Below are positions 49,801 through 57,056 of a DNA stretch of 60,851 bases, in pieces. How positions within the stretch are numbered: position 1 is the stretch's first letter; every line of letters starts with the position of its first letter. Both the position numbers and the translations under genes were made by a program. The notes under the pieces were generated by a model. That model was not told where the DNA came from, did not search any database, and was given only the letters and a program-made list of their open reading frames with translations. Location: NCBI GenBank assembly GCA_937876375.1, contig CALEHY010000007.1:1-60851 (forward strand), in the 5' to 3' direction. This DNA comes from an uncultured Clostridia bacterium (lineage in GTDB: Bacteria; Bacillota; Clostridia; Oscillospirales; Acutalibacteraceae).

Positions 49801-51593
49801 ACAGCATGACAACCAGAACACTCTCTTGTCTCAAGTGTTTCGTCCTCTGCAGAAATCTCCCATGCAGAGAATGAGCAATCTTCTGTTACCTTATGTGTCT
49901 CGTCATTTGCACAAACCTTGGTATGAGTGTAATCTGTTTCATCATCAACATACTCTGTCCAATCCTCAGCAAAATCGCCATAGTCGTGTCCAGTAGCACT
50001 ATTCTCTACTGTAACATCCCAAGTTTTGCCATCAACTGCACAAGTATATGTATCAACCTCATCTGCTGTACATGTTGCATTTGACTTAACTTTTGAAGTA
50101 GCTGTATCAGAATGCTTTTGTGAACTTGATTTGGCAGTATATGTCTTGTTCTCTGTAACTGCAACAGCTTCGTCCCAAGAATATGTTGTATGATATTCAG
50201 CATCAGTAGTCATTGCAGGTGTCAATGCATTCAATGCATATTCTACTGTTTTAGCTGTACATGCTTTTGACATATTATATGTAGCAAGAGTTGTTCCACT
50301 TGCATTGTTTATAGTGATTTTATATGTCTGGTCTGGTGTTGGAGTAGCAGCATTAGTAAGTGCACTTGCCTTTGTCTGCAAATCGCTAGCCATATCAGTA
50401 GCTACTTTAGCTGTATCTGATGAATAATTTGCAGTTGTAGGATTTACTGCTGTTAGTGCATCATACTTCTCTAGAATATTTGACATACCACCCTGTGTGT
50501 AGATATCCTTAATCTGTGAGAGATATGCTTTCTTTGCACCATTGATTGCATTCTTTGCTGTAGCATAATCAATTACATAATATGTTGAACAATCTTTAAA
50601 TGCATATGAACCAGGATATTTCTGAGTCCAAATAACTCTAGTTTCAGTATATGCATATCCAAACCAACCAATTGTTGTAGTTGCAAGACCGTTATTAAAT
50701 GCACTTGTTCCACCCTTATACTCTAAAGTGTTAGAGAAACACATCATATTGCTTGTGTTTTTTGAACCTGGTGAGGTATCGGCACTCTGGTTAGAAGTTG
50801 CATTGTTATATCCAGCCATGGTATCTTTTGTTGTTTCACCATTCCATGCAGACAACCATTTCCAAGCTCCTTCACCAGTATCTTTACCAGATGATCTGTA
50901 ATATCCATTCCAAATACCTGACAACTTAAACAAACTGTTATCATTTGCCTTATCATTCTCAGTGTCAGACTTGCCATTTTTGGTATTATCTGTTGGATAA
51001 AAGCTACGCATGTATTGATCAGTAGCAGTTGAACCACCTTTACCAACGAAACCACACATTACAGGAATCTTTATAGTTGTTCCATCATAAAGAAATACTG
51101 CAACAGGGTTACTATTAAATGCAAATCTTGCGTTGTTACCACCAGTTGCATATTGCCAACCACCATCGTTAGCATTTGTGATGCCCTTTGCATAAAGAAT
51201 GTTAGTATGATTTGCATCACCATAAGCACTCGCTGAAGTGATATCTTCTGTATCAGAAGACATTCTAACCTTTTGATTACCATAAGGTGCTGTCCATGCT
51301 TTCATTGCATCAGTAGCATCTGAAAGAGCTCTAGCATATGCATCAGCATCATAGCTCTCTGTATCGCCATATTTTAGGACTTCTTGTGCTTTCTTTGCAT
51401 TTACATATGCATCATAAGCAGGCTTCATATTTGTGTATACTTTTCCGTCCATCTTGGTCTCATATGCTGTAATAGCAGACTCAAGTGCAGAATTAGTAGC
51501 AGCACTAGCTGTCATAGCTGTGAATGGCATTGATGAAATAATCATCAATACAGAAATAAGGAATGCTATTGTCTTTTTAAATGATTTTTTCAT
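46863..51593 (-). CDS. Very large secreted protein with repeated CxxC motifs and FIVAR-like domain
   Basis: This 1576-residue protein has a signal peptide (about 1-31, ending ASAA). An N-terminal helical region and a large beta-rich region follow (about 35-430). A middle region (about 430-1180) contains at least ten CxxC pairs (CSGC, CTVC, CAVC, CTEC, CTVC, CSVC, CDRC, CADC, CTVC, CEDC), each within a loose repeat that often includes GH/HxY and ATCxxxG. Then come a FIVAR-like helical repeat (about 1190-1255) and beta domains. No LPxTG or S-layer motif is seen at the C terminus. The CxxC repeats suggest zinc-stabilised small folds on the cell surface. The start is the ATG at 51593 with AAAGGAGA. 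Confidence 0.88.
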   Translation of the reverse strand: MKKSFKKTIAFLISVLMIISSMPFTAMTASAATNSALESAITAYETKMDGKVYTNMKPAYDAYVNAKKAQEVLKYGDTESYDADAYARALSDATDAMKAWTAPYGNQKVRMSSDTEDITSASAYGDANHTNILYAKGITNANDGGWQYATGGNNARFAFNSNPVAVFLYDGTTIKIPVMCGFVGKGGSTATDQYMRSFYPTDNTKNGKSDTENDKANDNSLFKLSGIWNGYYRSSGKDTGEGAWKWLSAWNGETTKDTMAGYNNATSNQSADTSPGSKNTSNMMCFSNTLEYKGGTSAFNNGLATTTIGWFGYAYTETRVIWTQKYPGSYAFKDCSTYYVIDYATAKNAINGAKKAYLSQIKDIYTQGGMSNILEKYDALTAVNPTTANYSSDTAKVATDMASDLQTKASALTNAATPTPDQTYKITINNASGTTLATYNMSKACTAKTVEYALNALTPAMTTDAEYHTTYSWDEAVAVTENKTYTAKSSSQKHSDTATSKVKSNATCTADEVDTYTCAVDGKTWDVTVENSATGHDYGDFAEDWTEYVDDETDYTHTKVCANDETHKVTEDCSFSAWEISAEDETLETRECSGCHAVQTREHQVGMVTITFQLPDGTGVGSETVEPGTEVDAPSLDSHAFNDAEGHHTYSWSADKYTVDADIIEKAIANEVEAHTTAKRNVNLKNVDAETLLATSCDEDKTYSYDIETYCTVCDEILDTDTQPVTALTHTYNETSYSKKDTDSHNITCAVCKAITGTDQHHYSPKVVEPTCAEEGYTIYTCTECKDTYNGDFQNKKAHTYEYISNGNGTHTRRCTVCNSSDIFDCSYNSEVVPATCTDNMKLASVCSVCGEIISPVDLYGSNGTVDGSVFVTNVISQTGGSTDNKHYKSVASESSAHRYIDLYGNVGSGKQIIKLPFVVDEITIKLSNHTYSASGGNSWIDVYDHETDGTRIAHYDGNSQKFDETFTLTNTDEIVFTYDLKRNQDFLVLNGITLRMNDSKALGHAFNNYITNDDGVVATCQTKGVTASQTSKCDRCDVTDTIPSVEGDYDMSNHTNIVDDLAVENSCTETGLTAGKHCADCGTITVAQQTVQAAGHDYEGQTWVDRDDADAHYMQCTVCELYSKSEAHNPAEGVRENPVAPTASKAGSYDLVVYCEDCGYEISRTETVDPATGDYTSYNAAVESAKALKQELYTTDSWTNLQTALADAKTMADDAVTQKDIDDAAAMINTAVTDLEKIGYVVTVYQEKNGVQYGETIEEIVSAGDVYTYTADGDEQIYKATIDDKRIVNNNKSFKVVVTSNIEITVYLADDVPVTDIYTATYMGINGVTVAVKYYDTIDKIDSNHPTGPSVPFYEFIGWELQQVNDKEYIYMATYVPVLAEEEAAMCNIIGVDGVLVKGEDQYNAYYDEIVGFDSQGRRVGMYADAACNNLLAIVDSTFYMHAPHRDIVYIRAIDDPTDFIGITGMYSYIDNAGMQTVAFNCNKFGSATEMGIIATVNPKLAARTDLFTFAGIDRGIGGMVVGKSEKQSSIGEFTVSIHSDFGSYTTVYARPYMLVGGEYVYGDVVELEIAQRNA

Positions 51594-51833
51594 AAAATAT
51601 TTCTCCTTTGCTATATTTTTGTCTATAAACAAATGTGTATATCAGGATATTGCCCTTGTGTCGTATCTGACCACACCGATATGCGCTAAATTACCATTGG
51701 ACCCTAACCATAGGGTTTAGTCTCTGCACAGAGAGTCGCCCAAATGCAGACACTACTCCCTATGGCATAATACATATTCGGAATACGATGACTATTTTTC
51801 GTCAAAAGGGCGCAATATACCCCTATATATAAT
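51594..51833 (-). promoter_or_regulatory. Long structured 5' leader, possible riboswitch or other cis-RNA
   Basis: The leader is about 240 nt. A long-range helix pairs 51645-51657 (GGATATTGCCCTT) with 51806-51822, closing a domain of about 150 nt. Inside, CCATAGGG (51708-51715) can pair with CCCTATGG (51758-51765), or the overlapping ACCCTA / TAGGGT (51701-51716) can form a local hairpin; the two are mutually exclusive. I compared it by memory with common riboswitch cores and found no match. Confidence 0.5.
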
Positions 51834-51839
51834 AATTAT

Positions 51840-51867
51840 AATATATTAAGTTCGTATATTATGTCAA
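51840..51867 (-). promoter_or_regulatory. Sigma-A promoter for the large surface protein
   Basis: TTGACA (51862-51867), 16 nt and TATATT (51840-51845) on the minus strand, about 245 nt before the start codon. Confidence 0.65.
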
Positions 51868-51879
51868 GACGGATTTGCA

Positions 51880-52228
51880 TTTTTGTAAAGATTTCACAAA
51901 TTCGTTCATACAAATTTTATATTTTATCTAACAAAAATGCTGACACATTTGCAGATTTGTAATGACGCATATTGTCAATATGTCCCGGGCGAATTGTATT
52001 CGCCCTACGGTAATCGTTATATTTAGAACATTCGTAGGATAAGGTATTATCTTCCCGATAACAAACAACATTACACAAGAGAAAAAAGCATTCCAATAAG
52101 GAATGCCCTTTATAATTGACATAATTATCTCTTTGAGAACTATTCGAGCGTATGGAAAACAGTCCAGTGGACTGTTTTTAGCGAGAACCACAGTGGCTAT
52201 GCCACGAGGACCCACAGGAGCAAAGAAA
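51880..52228. repeat. Gene-free region with repeat remnants
   Basis: No credible gene. It contains GGGCGAA / TTCGCCC with GTAGGG-type flank (51987-52010), a terminator-like hairpin GCATTCC / GGAATGC with minus-strand TTTTTTC (52082-52106), AACAGTCC / GGACTGTT (about 52160-52179) and GTGGC / GCCAC (about 52193-52205). The mix looks like debris of small dispersed elements. Confidence 0.5.
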
Positions 52229-52229
52229 A

Positions 52230-52252
52230 AAGGCAACCATAACGGTTGCCTT
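52230..52252 (-). terminator. Terminator of the rplM-rpsI operon
   Basis: Stem AAGGCAACC / GGTTGCCTT with a 5-nt loop, followed on the minus strand by TTTTTTC. Confidence 0.88.
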
Positions 52253-52269
52253 TTGTAATCTTGAGAAAA

Positions 52270-52668
52270 TTATCTCTTGCTGAACTGTGGAGCACGACGA
52301 GCTGCCTTGAGACCATACTTCTTTCTTTCCTTCATACGAGGATCACGAGTAAGGAATCCAGCCTTCTTTAGTGTAGGACGAAGTGACTCGTCATACTGAA
52401 GGAGAGCTCTTGATAGACCGTGACGGATAGCACCAGCCTGACCTGATACGCCACCACCGTTTACACGGCAAACAATGTCGAACTTCTCTGTTGTCTCTGT
52501 TAGAGTAAGTGGCTGACGAACGATAAGCTTTAGTGTCTCTAGACCAAAGTAATCGTCGATATCTCTGCCATTGATAGTGATTTTACCTGTACCTGCGTAA
52601 ACACGAACACGAGCTACAGATTCTTTTCTTCTGCCTGTTCCGTAGAAATAAGGATTTGATTCGTACAT
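52270..52668 (-). CDS. rpsI: 30S ribosomal protein S9
   Basis: This 132-residue protein is a standard S9: YGTGRRKESVARVRV near the N terminus, GKITINGRD, VRQPL, VNGGGVSGQAGAIRHGLSRAL in the middle, and the basic C-terminal tail KYGLKAARRAPQFSKR that reaches the ribosomal P site. It lies 16 nt after rplM, the usual order. Confidence 0.98.
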   Translation of the reverse strand: MYESNPYFYGTGRRKESVARVRVYAGTGKITINGRDIDDYFGLETLKLIVRQPLTLTETTEKFDIVCRVNGGGVSGQAGAIRHGLSRALLQYDESLRPTLKKAGFLTRDPRMKERKKYGLKAARRAPQFSKR

Positions 52669-52684
52669 AATCTATAAACCTCCC

Positions 52685-53113
52685 TTACATTTCCCAAGCT
52701 TCTGGCTTCTGAGCCTCATGCTTGTGTTCTGCATTCTTGTAAATCTTGCATCTTGTTAGCTGCTTTCTGCCGAGTGTTGTATCAGGTAGCATACCCTTTA
52801 CAGCAAGCTCCATAGCGAAATCGCTCTTTTCCTTCATAAGAGTACCGTACTTAACTTCCTTAAGGTTACCGATATAACCTGTGTGATGCTGGTACATTTT
52901 CTTATTTAGCTTGTCGCCAGTAAGAACAGCCTTGTCAGTGTTGATAATAATAACGAAATCGCCACAATCAACGTTTGGCATGAAAACTGGCTTGTGCTTT
53001 CCTCTAAGGAGAACAGCAGCCTCTGCAGCAACTCTACCCAATGGCTTGTCAGCTGCATCAATAACATACCACTTGCGCTCGATATCGTCAGCTTTTGGCA
53101 TAAATGTTGACAT
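52685..53113 (-). CDS. rplM: 50S ribosomal protein L13
   Basis: This 142-residue L13 has RKWYVIDAADKPLGRVA (about residues 13-29), LRGKHKPVFMPNVDCGDFVIIIN and the KMYQHHTGYIG segment. It is first in the rplM-rpsI operon. The start is the ATG at 53113 with GGAGG upstream. The leader of about 40 nt is too short for an L13 leader element. Confidence 0.98.
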   Translation of the reverse strand: MSTFMPKADDIERKWYVIDAADKPLGRVAAEAAVLLRGKHKPVFMPNVDCGDFVIIINTDKAVLTGDKLNKKMYQHHTGYIGNLKEVKYGTLMKEKSDFAMELAVKGMLPDTTLGRKQLTRCKIYKNAEHKHEAQKPEAWEM

Positions 53114-53153
53114 AATCTTTTCCTCCGAATAAATCTTTTCTTAATGCTCGACT

Positions 53154-53182
53154 ATAATATCATAAGGGCACCAAATAGTCAA
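53154..53182 (-). promoter_or_regulatory. Sigma-A promoter for rplM-rpsI
   Basis: TTGACT (53177-53182), 17 nt and TATTAT (53154-53159) on the minus strand. Confidence 0.75.
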
Positions 53183-53300
53183 GCACAAAATTTAAATAAA
53201 TTTGGATTGCTCTTGTTTTCTTTCATTTTCTCTCTTTTTCATAGCAATATCTCATTTATAATTTACGAGAAAAATAAATTTTTTCATCAAAATCCACAAA

Positions 53301-53334
53301 ACCTATTGACATAGTAGGTATTGTGTGTTATCAT
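53301..53334 (+). promoter_or_regulatory. cysK promoter with an overlapping Rrf2-type operator candidate
   Basis: TTGACA (53306-53311), 17 nt and TATCAT (53329-53334). The -35 is embedded in ACCTATTGACATAGTAGGT (53301-53319), an inverted repeat with ACCTA / TAGGT arms. Cysteine genes in Firmicutes are often controlled by Rrf2-family repressors (CymR, IscR) that bind such sites. Confidence 0.6.
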
Positions 53335-53365
53335 CAACTCATCACAAAGAAAGAGGGTCATCATT

Positions 53366-54295
53366 ATGGCATTATATCAATCAGTAGCCGATATTATCGG
53401 CAATACCCCACTCGTTAGAGTGAAGAATTTTGAAAAAGCATACGGACTAGAGGCAGAGATTTATGTCAAGCTAGAGTACTTTAACCCAGCAGGCTCTGTT
53501 AAGGACAGAATTGGCAAGGCTATCATCGACGATGCAGAAAAAAACGGCACTCTAAAGCCTGGTGCAACAATTATCGAGCCTACCTCTGGCAACACTGGTA
53601 TCGGTATCGCTGCATATGCTGCAACAAAGGGCTACAAGGTCATCATCACTATGCCAGAGTCGATGAGCGTTGAGCGTAGAAATCTAATGAAAGCATATGG
53701 CGCTGATCTAGTACTAACCGACGCTAGCGCTGGTATGAAGGGTGCTATCGCAAAGGCAGAGGAGCTACACAAGGAGATTGATGGCTCAATCATCGCTGGT
53801 CAGTTCGTCAACCCAGTTAACCCAAAGGCGCATTACGAGACCACTGGTCCAGAGATTTGGCGTGACACAAATGGCGAGATTGACATTTTCGTTGCTGGTG
53901 TTGGTACTGGTGGAACAGTATCAGGTACTGGCAAATACCTAAAGGAGCAGAACCCAAGCGTACAGGTTGTTGCTCTTGAGCCAGAGACCTCACCAGTGCT
54001 ATCTGATGGCGTTGCTGGTGCACACAAAATCCAAGGTATTGGCGCTGGATTTGTACCAGAAACACTGGACACAGAGATTTATGACGAGGTCATCAAGGTG
54101 CCAAACGAGGCAGCATTCGAGATTGGTGGAGATTTTCCAAGACTAGAGGGTGCGTTAGTCGGTATCAGCTCTGGCTGTGCTCTATGGGGTGCAATTCAGC
54201 TTGCAAAAAGATCAGAAAACAAGGGCAAAAAAATCGTTGCTCTGCTCCCAGACTCTGGTGACAGATACCTATCAACCCCAATGCTTGCTAAATAA
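53366..54295 (+). CDS. cysK: Cysteine synthase A (O-acetylserine sulfhydrylase)
   Basis: This 309-residue PLP enzyme makes cysteine from O-acetylserine and sulfide. The PLP lysine is K46 in GSVKDRIG, the substrate loop is TSGNTG (about 69-74), and the glycine-rich phosphate loop is GVGTGGTVSGTG (about 176-187). The IGAGFVP and SSGCA segments are typical of CysK. The start is the ATG at 53366 with AAAGAGGG upstream; the longer in-frame start would fall inside the promoter. It is monocistronic and probably repressed when cysteine is plentiful. Confidence 0.95.
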   Translation: MALYQSVADIIGNTPLVRVKNFEKAYGLEAEIYVKLEYFNPAGSVKDRIGKAIIDDAEKNGTLKPGATIIEPTSGNTGIGIAAYAATKGYKVIITMPESMSVERRNLMKAYGADLVLTDASAGMKGAIAKAEELHKEIDGSIIAGQFVNPVNPKAHYETTGPEIWRDTNGEIDIFVAGVGTGGTVSGTGKYLKEQNPSVQVVALEPETSPVLSDGVAGAHKIQGIGAGFVPETLDTEIYDEVIKVPNEAAFEIGGDFPRLEGALVGISSGCALWGAIQLAKRSENKGKKIVALLPDSGDRYLSTPMLAK

Positions 54296-54310
54296 AATAT
54301 CGCATAAAAA

Positions 54311-54335
54311 AAGAGGTTCTCGATGAGAACCTCTT
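54311..54335. terminator. Bidirectional terminator between cysK and the membrane-anchored protein
   Basis: 11-bp stem AAGAGGTTCTC / GAGAACCTCTT with a 3-nt loop and T-rich sequence on both strands. Confidence 0.9.
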
Positions 54336-54351
54336 AATTTTTTGTTTCAAC

Positions 54352-55332
54352 TTATTTTGCTAGGTAGAAAGCACTTGTGTCAACAATTGTATTGTCAACA
54401 TACCAGCTGTTGCCAATCTTTACTACATAGATAGTAGCGTTAGCAACCTCTGTGCCATCCTCTAGTGTCACAGATACTGTGCACTCATCAACAGCGTCGA
54501 TATCCTCTGTACAATCCAGCTTTTCAAATGCAGAAATCATAGCGCTCTTTGGCTTGTGCTTTTTATCAATATCGACGATACCAAAGCTGTCAGCCTTCGC
54601 TTCACCAGAGCCTGCTACAGAAGTGATACGCTCCTTGTAGCTGTCGATATACGCCTTAACCTCGCTCTCATCAAGCTCCTTTGTATCAGTGACTGTAGTG
54701 GTGAACTTGTAGTCCTTGCCAAACATTTCCTGATACTTGCCGATGGTAGCCTCTTCCTTAACAGTTTTGCCATCAGCCTCGTATGTAACGTCTGTACCAG
54801 TCATTGACTTTGAATATGTGTCAACATTTGACTCAAACACACCGAACATAAAGTCAGTGCTCATATAATCATCACCGATTACAGCCTTTCTAACCTCTGC
54901 AAGCTTTGCAAAATACTGTGAGAATACCACGTCGTAGTTATCCATACCATTATTTGTGATTAGCTCAACATAGTAATCATACATTTGGCTGTACACCTCG
55001 TTGAGCATCTCAGCCTCTGCATCAGAGCCAGTGCCGATTTCCTCATTCTGCTGTGCATCCTTGTTTACATAAGGTGCCATATATGCATCGATAACGAAAT
55101 TGCCGAACTTCTGATTCTTTGATACAAGTGTGTTCTTGTATGCATTGTAGCCATCAGCGTTCTGCACAATAACGTCAGCATAGTACTGTGCTGTCTTTTC
55201 TGGTGAAAAAGCAGTGTATCTTGAGGTAAAGGCAAAAATTGTTAGCACAACAAGTGCAACGGCAACAATAATGCCAGACATTACAGCATAAACACCAACG
55301 TTCATGCCCTTCTTTTCTTTCTTATCAGCCAT
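54352..55332 (-). CDS. Membrane-anchored extracytoplasmic protein, unknown function
   Basis: I do not recognise this 326-residue protein. It has a short basic N terminus (ADKKEKKG), one membrane segment (about 12-34) and a long acidic extracytoplasmic domain that begins with a helical half and ends beta-rich (TVSVTLEDGTEVANATIYVV, then SWYVDNTIVDT). It follows a GPH transporter gene by 12 nt and should be cotranscribed. The soluble part may fold like periplasmic DUF4878/NTF2-type domains, which end with a similar NxWYVD strand, but this is only a resemblance. The start has GGAGGGGTAAC upstream. Confidence 0.7.
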   Translation of the reverse strand: MADKKEKKGMNVGVYAVMSGIIVAVALVVLTIFAFTSRYTAFSPEKTAQYYADVIVQNADGYNAYKNTLVSKNQKFGNFVIDAYMAPYVNKDAQQNEEIGTGSDAEAEMLNEVYSQMYDYYVELITNNGMDNYDVVFSQYFAKLAEVRKAVIGDDYMSTDFMFGVFESNVDTYSKSMTGTDVTYEADGKTVKEEATIGKYQEMFGKDYKFTTTVTDTKELDESEVKAYIDSYKERITSVAGSGEAKADSFGIVDIDKKHKPKSAMISAFEKLDCTEDIDAVDECTVSVTLEDGTEVANATIYVVKIGNSWYVDNTIVDTSAFYLAK

Positions 55333-55344
55333 TGTTACCCCTCC

Positions 55345-56910
55345 TTACTCTGCAATATCTTCATCAACAGTGTCATTGTTGATTTCATCATTTGTTTGTT
55401 CTACTGCGTCGATGGCATCGTCCTCAACAGCATCATCAGTAGCCTCACCACGTCTCTCTGCAAGAGCAGCAGTGATACGCTCCTTCTTCTCACCAACCAT
55501 ATCATAGAATAGGATTGGAACGAACTGAAGAATAACGAATATAGCAGGAATAATAGTGTAAATAGCAAGGAATTTCATCAAAACAGCATCATCCTGTGCT
55601 GCATAAGCAACAGTGGCGCTCTTTGAAAACTGATATCCTGACCACTTGTAAACAAGCATAGGAGCAAGCCACTTTGTGCCAGCAGATGCAATCTTTGAGA
55701 ACAGACCATATCCAGCGTAAGCCAGACCCTCTTGACGCTTGCCAGTGTTGTACTCCATCTCATCGATACAGTCAGCAATCATAATATTTGGTGTAACATT
55801 TGTATTACCGTGCTGAATACCAGCAAAGAAATTAAGGATAAGGAATGGAACAATAAGGCTAGAATTAAAGCCAATTCCACTAGATACAGCAAATAGAATT
55901 GCTAGTGCAGACGCACCATATACACAGAATAGTATGTATGTCTTCTTGGTAGAGAACTTCTTGAGCGCAAAGTTAACAAGCAATGTACCAACAGCTGTAC
56001 CGATACCCATAGGTAGCATAAGTGCAAGCTTTAGACCCTTTGAGCCAAGTAGATATACAGCGATATATAGTGATACTGTACCATATACACCACGACCAAA
56101 GCCAAATAGCTTTGTTAGTGATACCATGAGCAAGTTCTTGTTAGTGAATACAAGCTTGATTGACTCTGAAAGTGATACCTTTTCGTTAGTGTATGGTACT
56201 CTTTCCTTGTTATTTGCAAAGAAAATCATAACGAATATTACCATTCCAAGAGCACAAATTGCTGTCGAAATGATAAGGTCAAGACCCTGACCCTCTGCGT
56301 TCTTGTACTGCTGTTGACCCATAAGCGCCTTCATAATTGCTGGCACAACGATGATAACAACCTGACCACCACTCTGTCCAACAGAACGAAGGAATGACGC
56401 TATAGAAATAGCAGAAGAACGCTCCTTTGGATTAGGTGAACATAGCGCACCAAAACAGTTGCTTGGCGACTCAACAGCACACGAAATCGCTGTGTATAGC
56501 GCATAAATCACGAACATCCAAATTGTCGCAAATGTGAATGATGATGTGTTAGGCGCAATGAACACGAGCATTGAAATGATAGCAAGTGGTATCGCACCAT
56601 AGCCAATCCAAGGCTTAACCTTGCCGAGTGGTGTCCTAGTTCTATCAACTAGCATACCGATAACAAGCTCACAAATAGCACCGACAATACCAGCCATACC
56701 AAATACTGATGATACAACAGTAGCAAGCTGGGTGGAGTCGAAGCCCTTGCCCTTAAATGCGAAGTCTGCAAAGAATGTCATAGTGTAGTCAGGCATCCAT
56801 CCGGTCAGCAATGCAACACCGAACAATCCTATACCAAAGGTGACAATCTCTGATGGCTTCATGTACTTCTTTTCTGCTGTAGTAGAAACAGCAGCACTGT
56901 TCTTTGCCAT
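55345..56910 (-). CDS. GPH-family (MFS) sugar/cation symporter, paralogue 2
   Basis: This 521-residue transporter has twelve membrane segments and the GPH loop VDRTRTPLGKVKPW (about residues 88-101), plus IADCIDEMEYNTGKRQEG near 370. Its end GEKKERITAALAERRGE matches the tail of the transporter at 1490-2914, extended by an acidic tail of about 35 residues that is unusual. It is first in an operon with the membrane-anchored 326-residue protein. The start is the ATG at 56910 with AAAGGGG. The substrate is not predictable; glycosides, pentosides or hexuronides are typical. Confidence 0.87.
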   Translation of the reverse strand: MAKNSAAVSTTAEKKYMKPSEIVTFGIGLFGVALLTGWMPDYTMTFFADFAFKGKGFDSTQLATVVSSVFGMAGIVGAICELVIGMLVDRTRTPLGKVKPWIGYGAIPLAIISMLVFIAPNTSSFTFATIWMFVIYALYTAISCAVESPSNCFGALCSPNPKERSSAISIASFLRSVGQSGGQVVIIVVPAIMKALMGQQQYKNAEGQGLDLIISTAICALGMVIFVMIFFANNKERVPYTNEKVSLSESIKLVFTNKNLLMVSLTKLFGFGRGVYGTVSLYIAVYLLGSKGLKLALMLPMGIGTAVGTLLVNFALKKFSTKKTYILFCVYGASALAILFAVSSGIGFNSSLIVPFLILNFFAGIQHGNTNVTPNIMIADCIDEMEYNTGKRQEGLAYAGYGLFSKIASAGTKWLAPMLVYKWSGYQFSKSATVAYAAQDDAVLMKFLAIYTIIPAIFVILQFVPILFYDMVGEKKERITAALAERRGEATDDAVEDDAIDAVEQTNDEINNDTVDEDIAE

Positions 56911-56942
56911 AAAGAAACCCCTTTTCGTAATATAATCAGTTT

Positions 56943-56971
56943 ATTTTATCACTATAAAAAAGTTTTTACAA
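56943..56971 (-). promoter_or_regulatory. Sigma-A promoter for the second GPH transporter operon
   Basis: TTGTAA (56966-56971), 17 nt and TAAAAT (56943-56948) on the minus strand. Confidence 0.6.
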
Positions 56972-57018
56972 TAAAAATATATACATTTACTCAAAAAATC
57001 ACCCATTTACCAACAAAA

Positions 57019-57048
57019 AACCACTATAGCGTTGCGGCTACAGTGGTT
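57019..57048 (-). terminator. Terminator after the second XRE regulator
   Basis: Stem AACCACT-A-TAGC (57019-57030) / GCTA-C-AGTGGTT (57037-57048) with one mismatch, followed on the minus strand by TTTTTG. Confidence 0.75.
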
Positions 57049-57056
57049 AAATTATT

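Noticed and set aside
51594..51833. yybP-ykoY (Mn) riboswitch because of GGGAGTAG in the leader
   Set aside because: The matching 3' GCAAGACC half and second loop are missing. I kept the region as an unassigned structured leader.
51928..52236. 102-residue minus-strand frame past rpsI
   Set aside because: It runs through palindromes and a terminator hairpin and has no ribosome binding site or recognisable domain.
53114..53160. L13 leader element before rplM
   Set aside because: The predicted leader is only about 40 nt and forms no clear hairpins.
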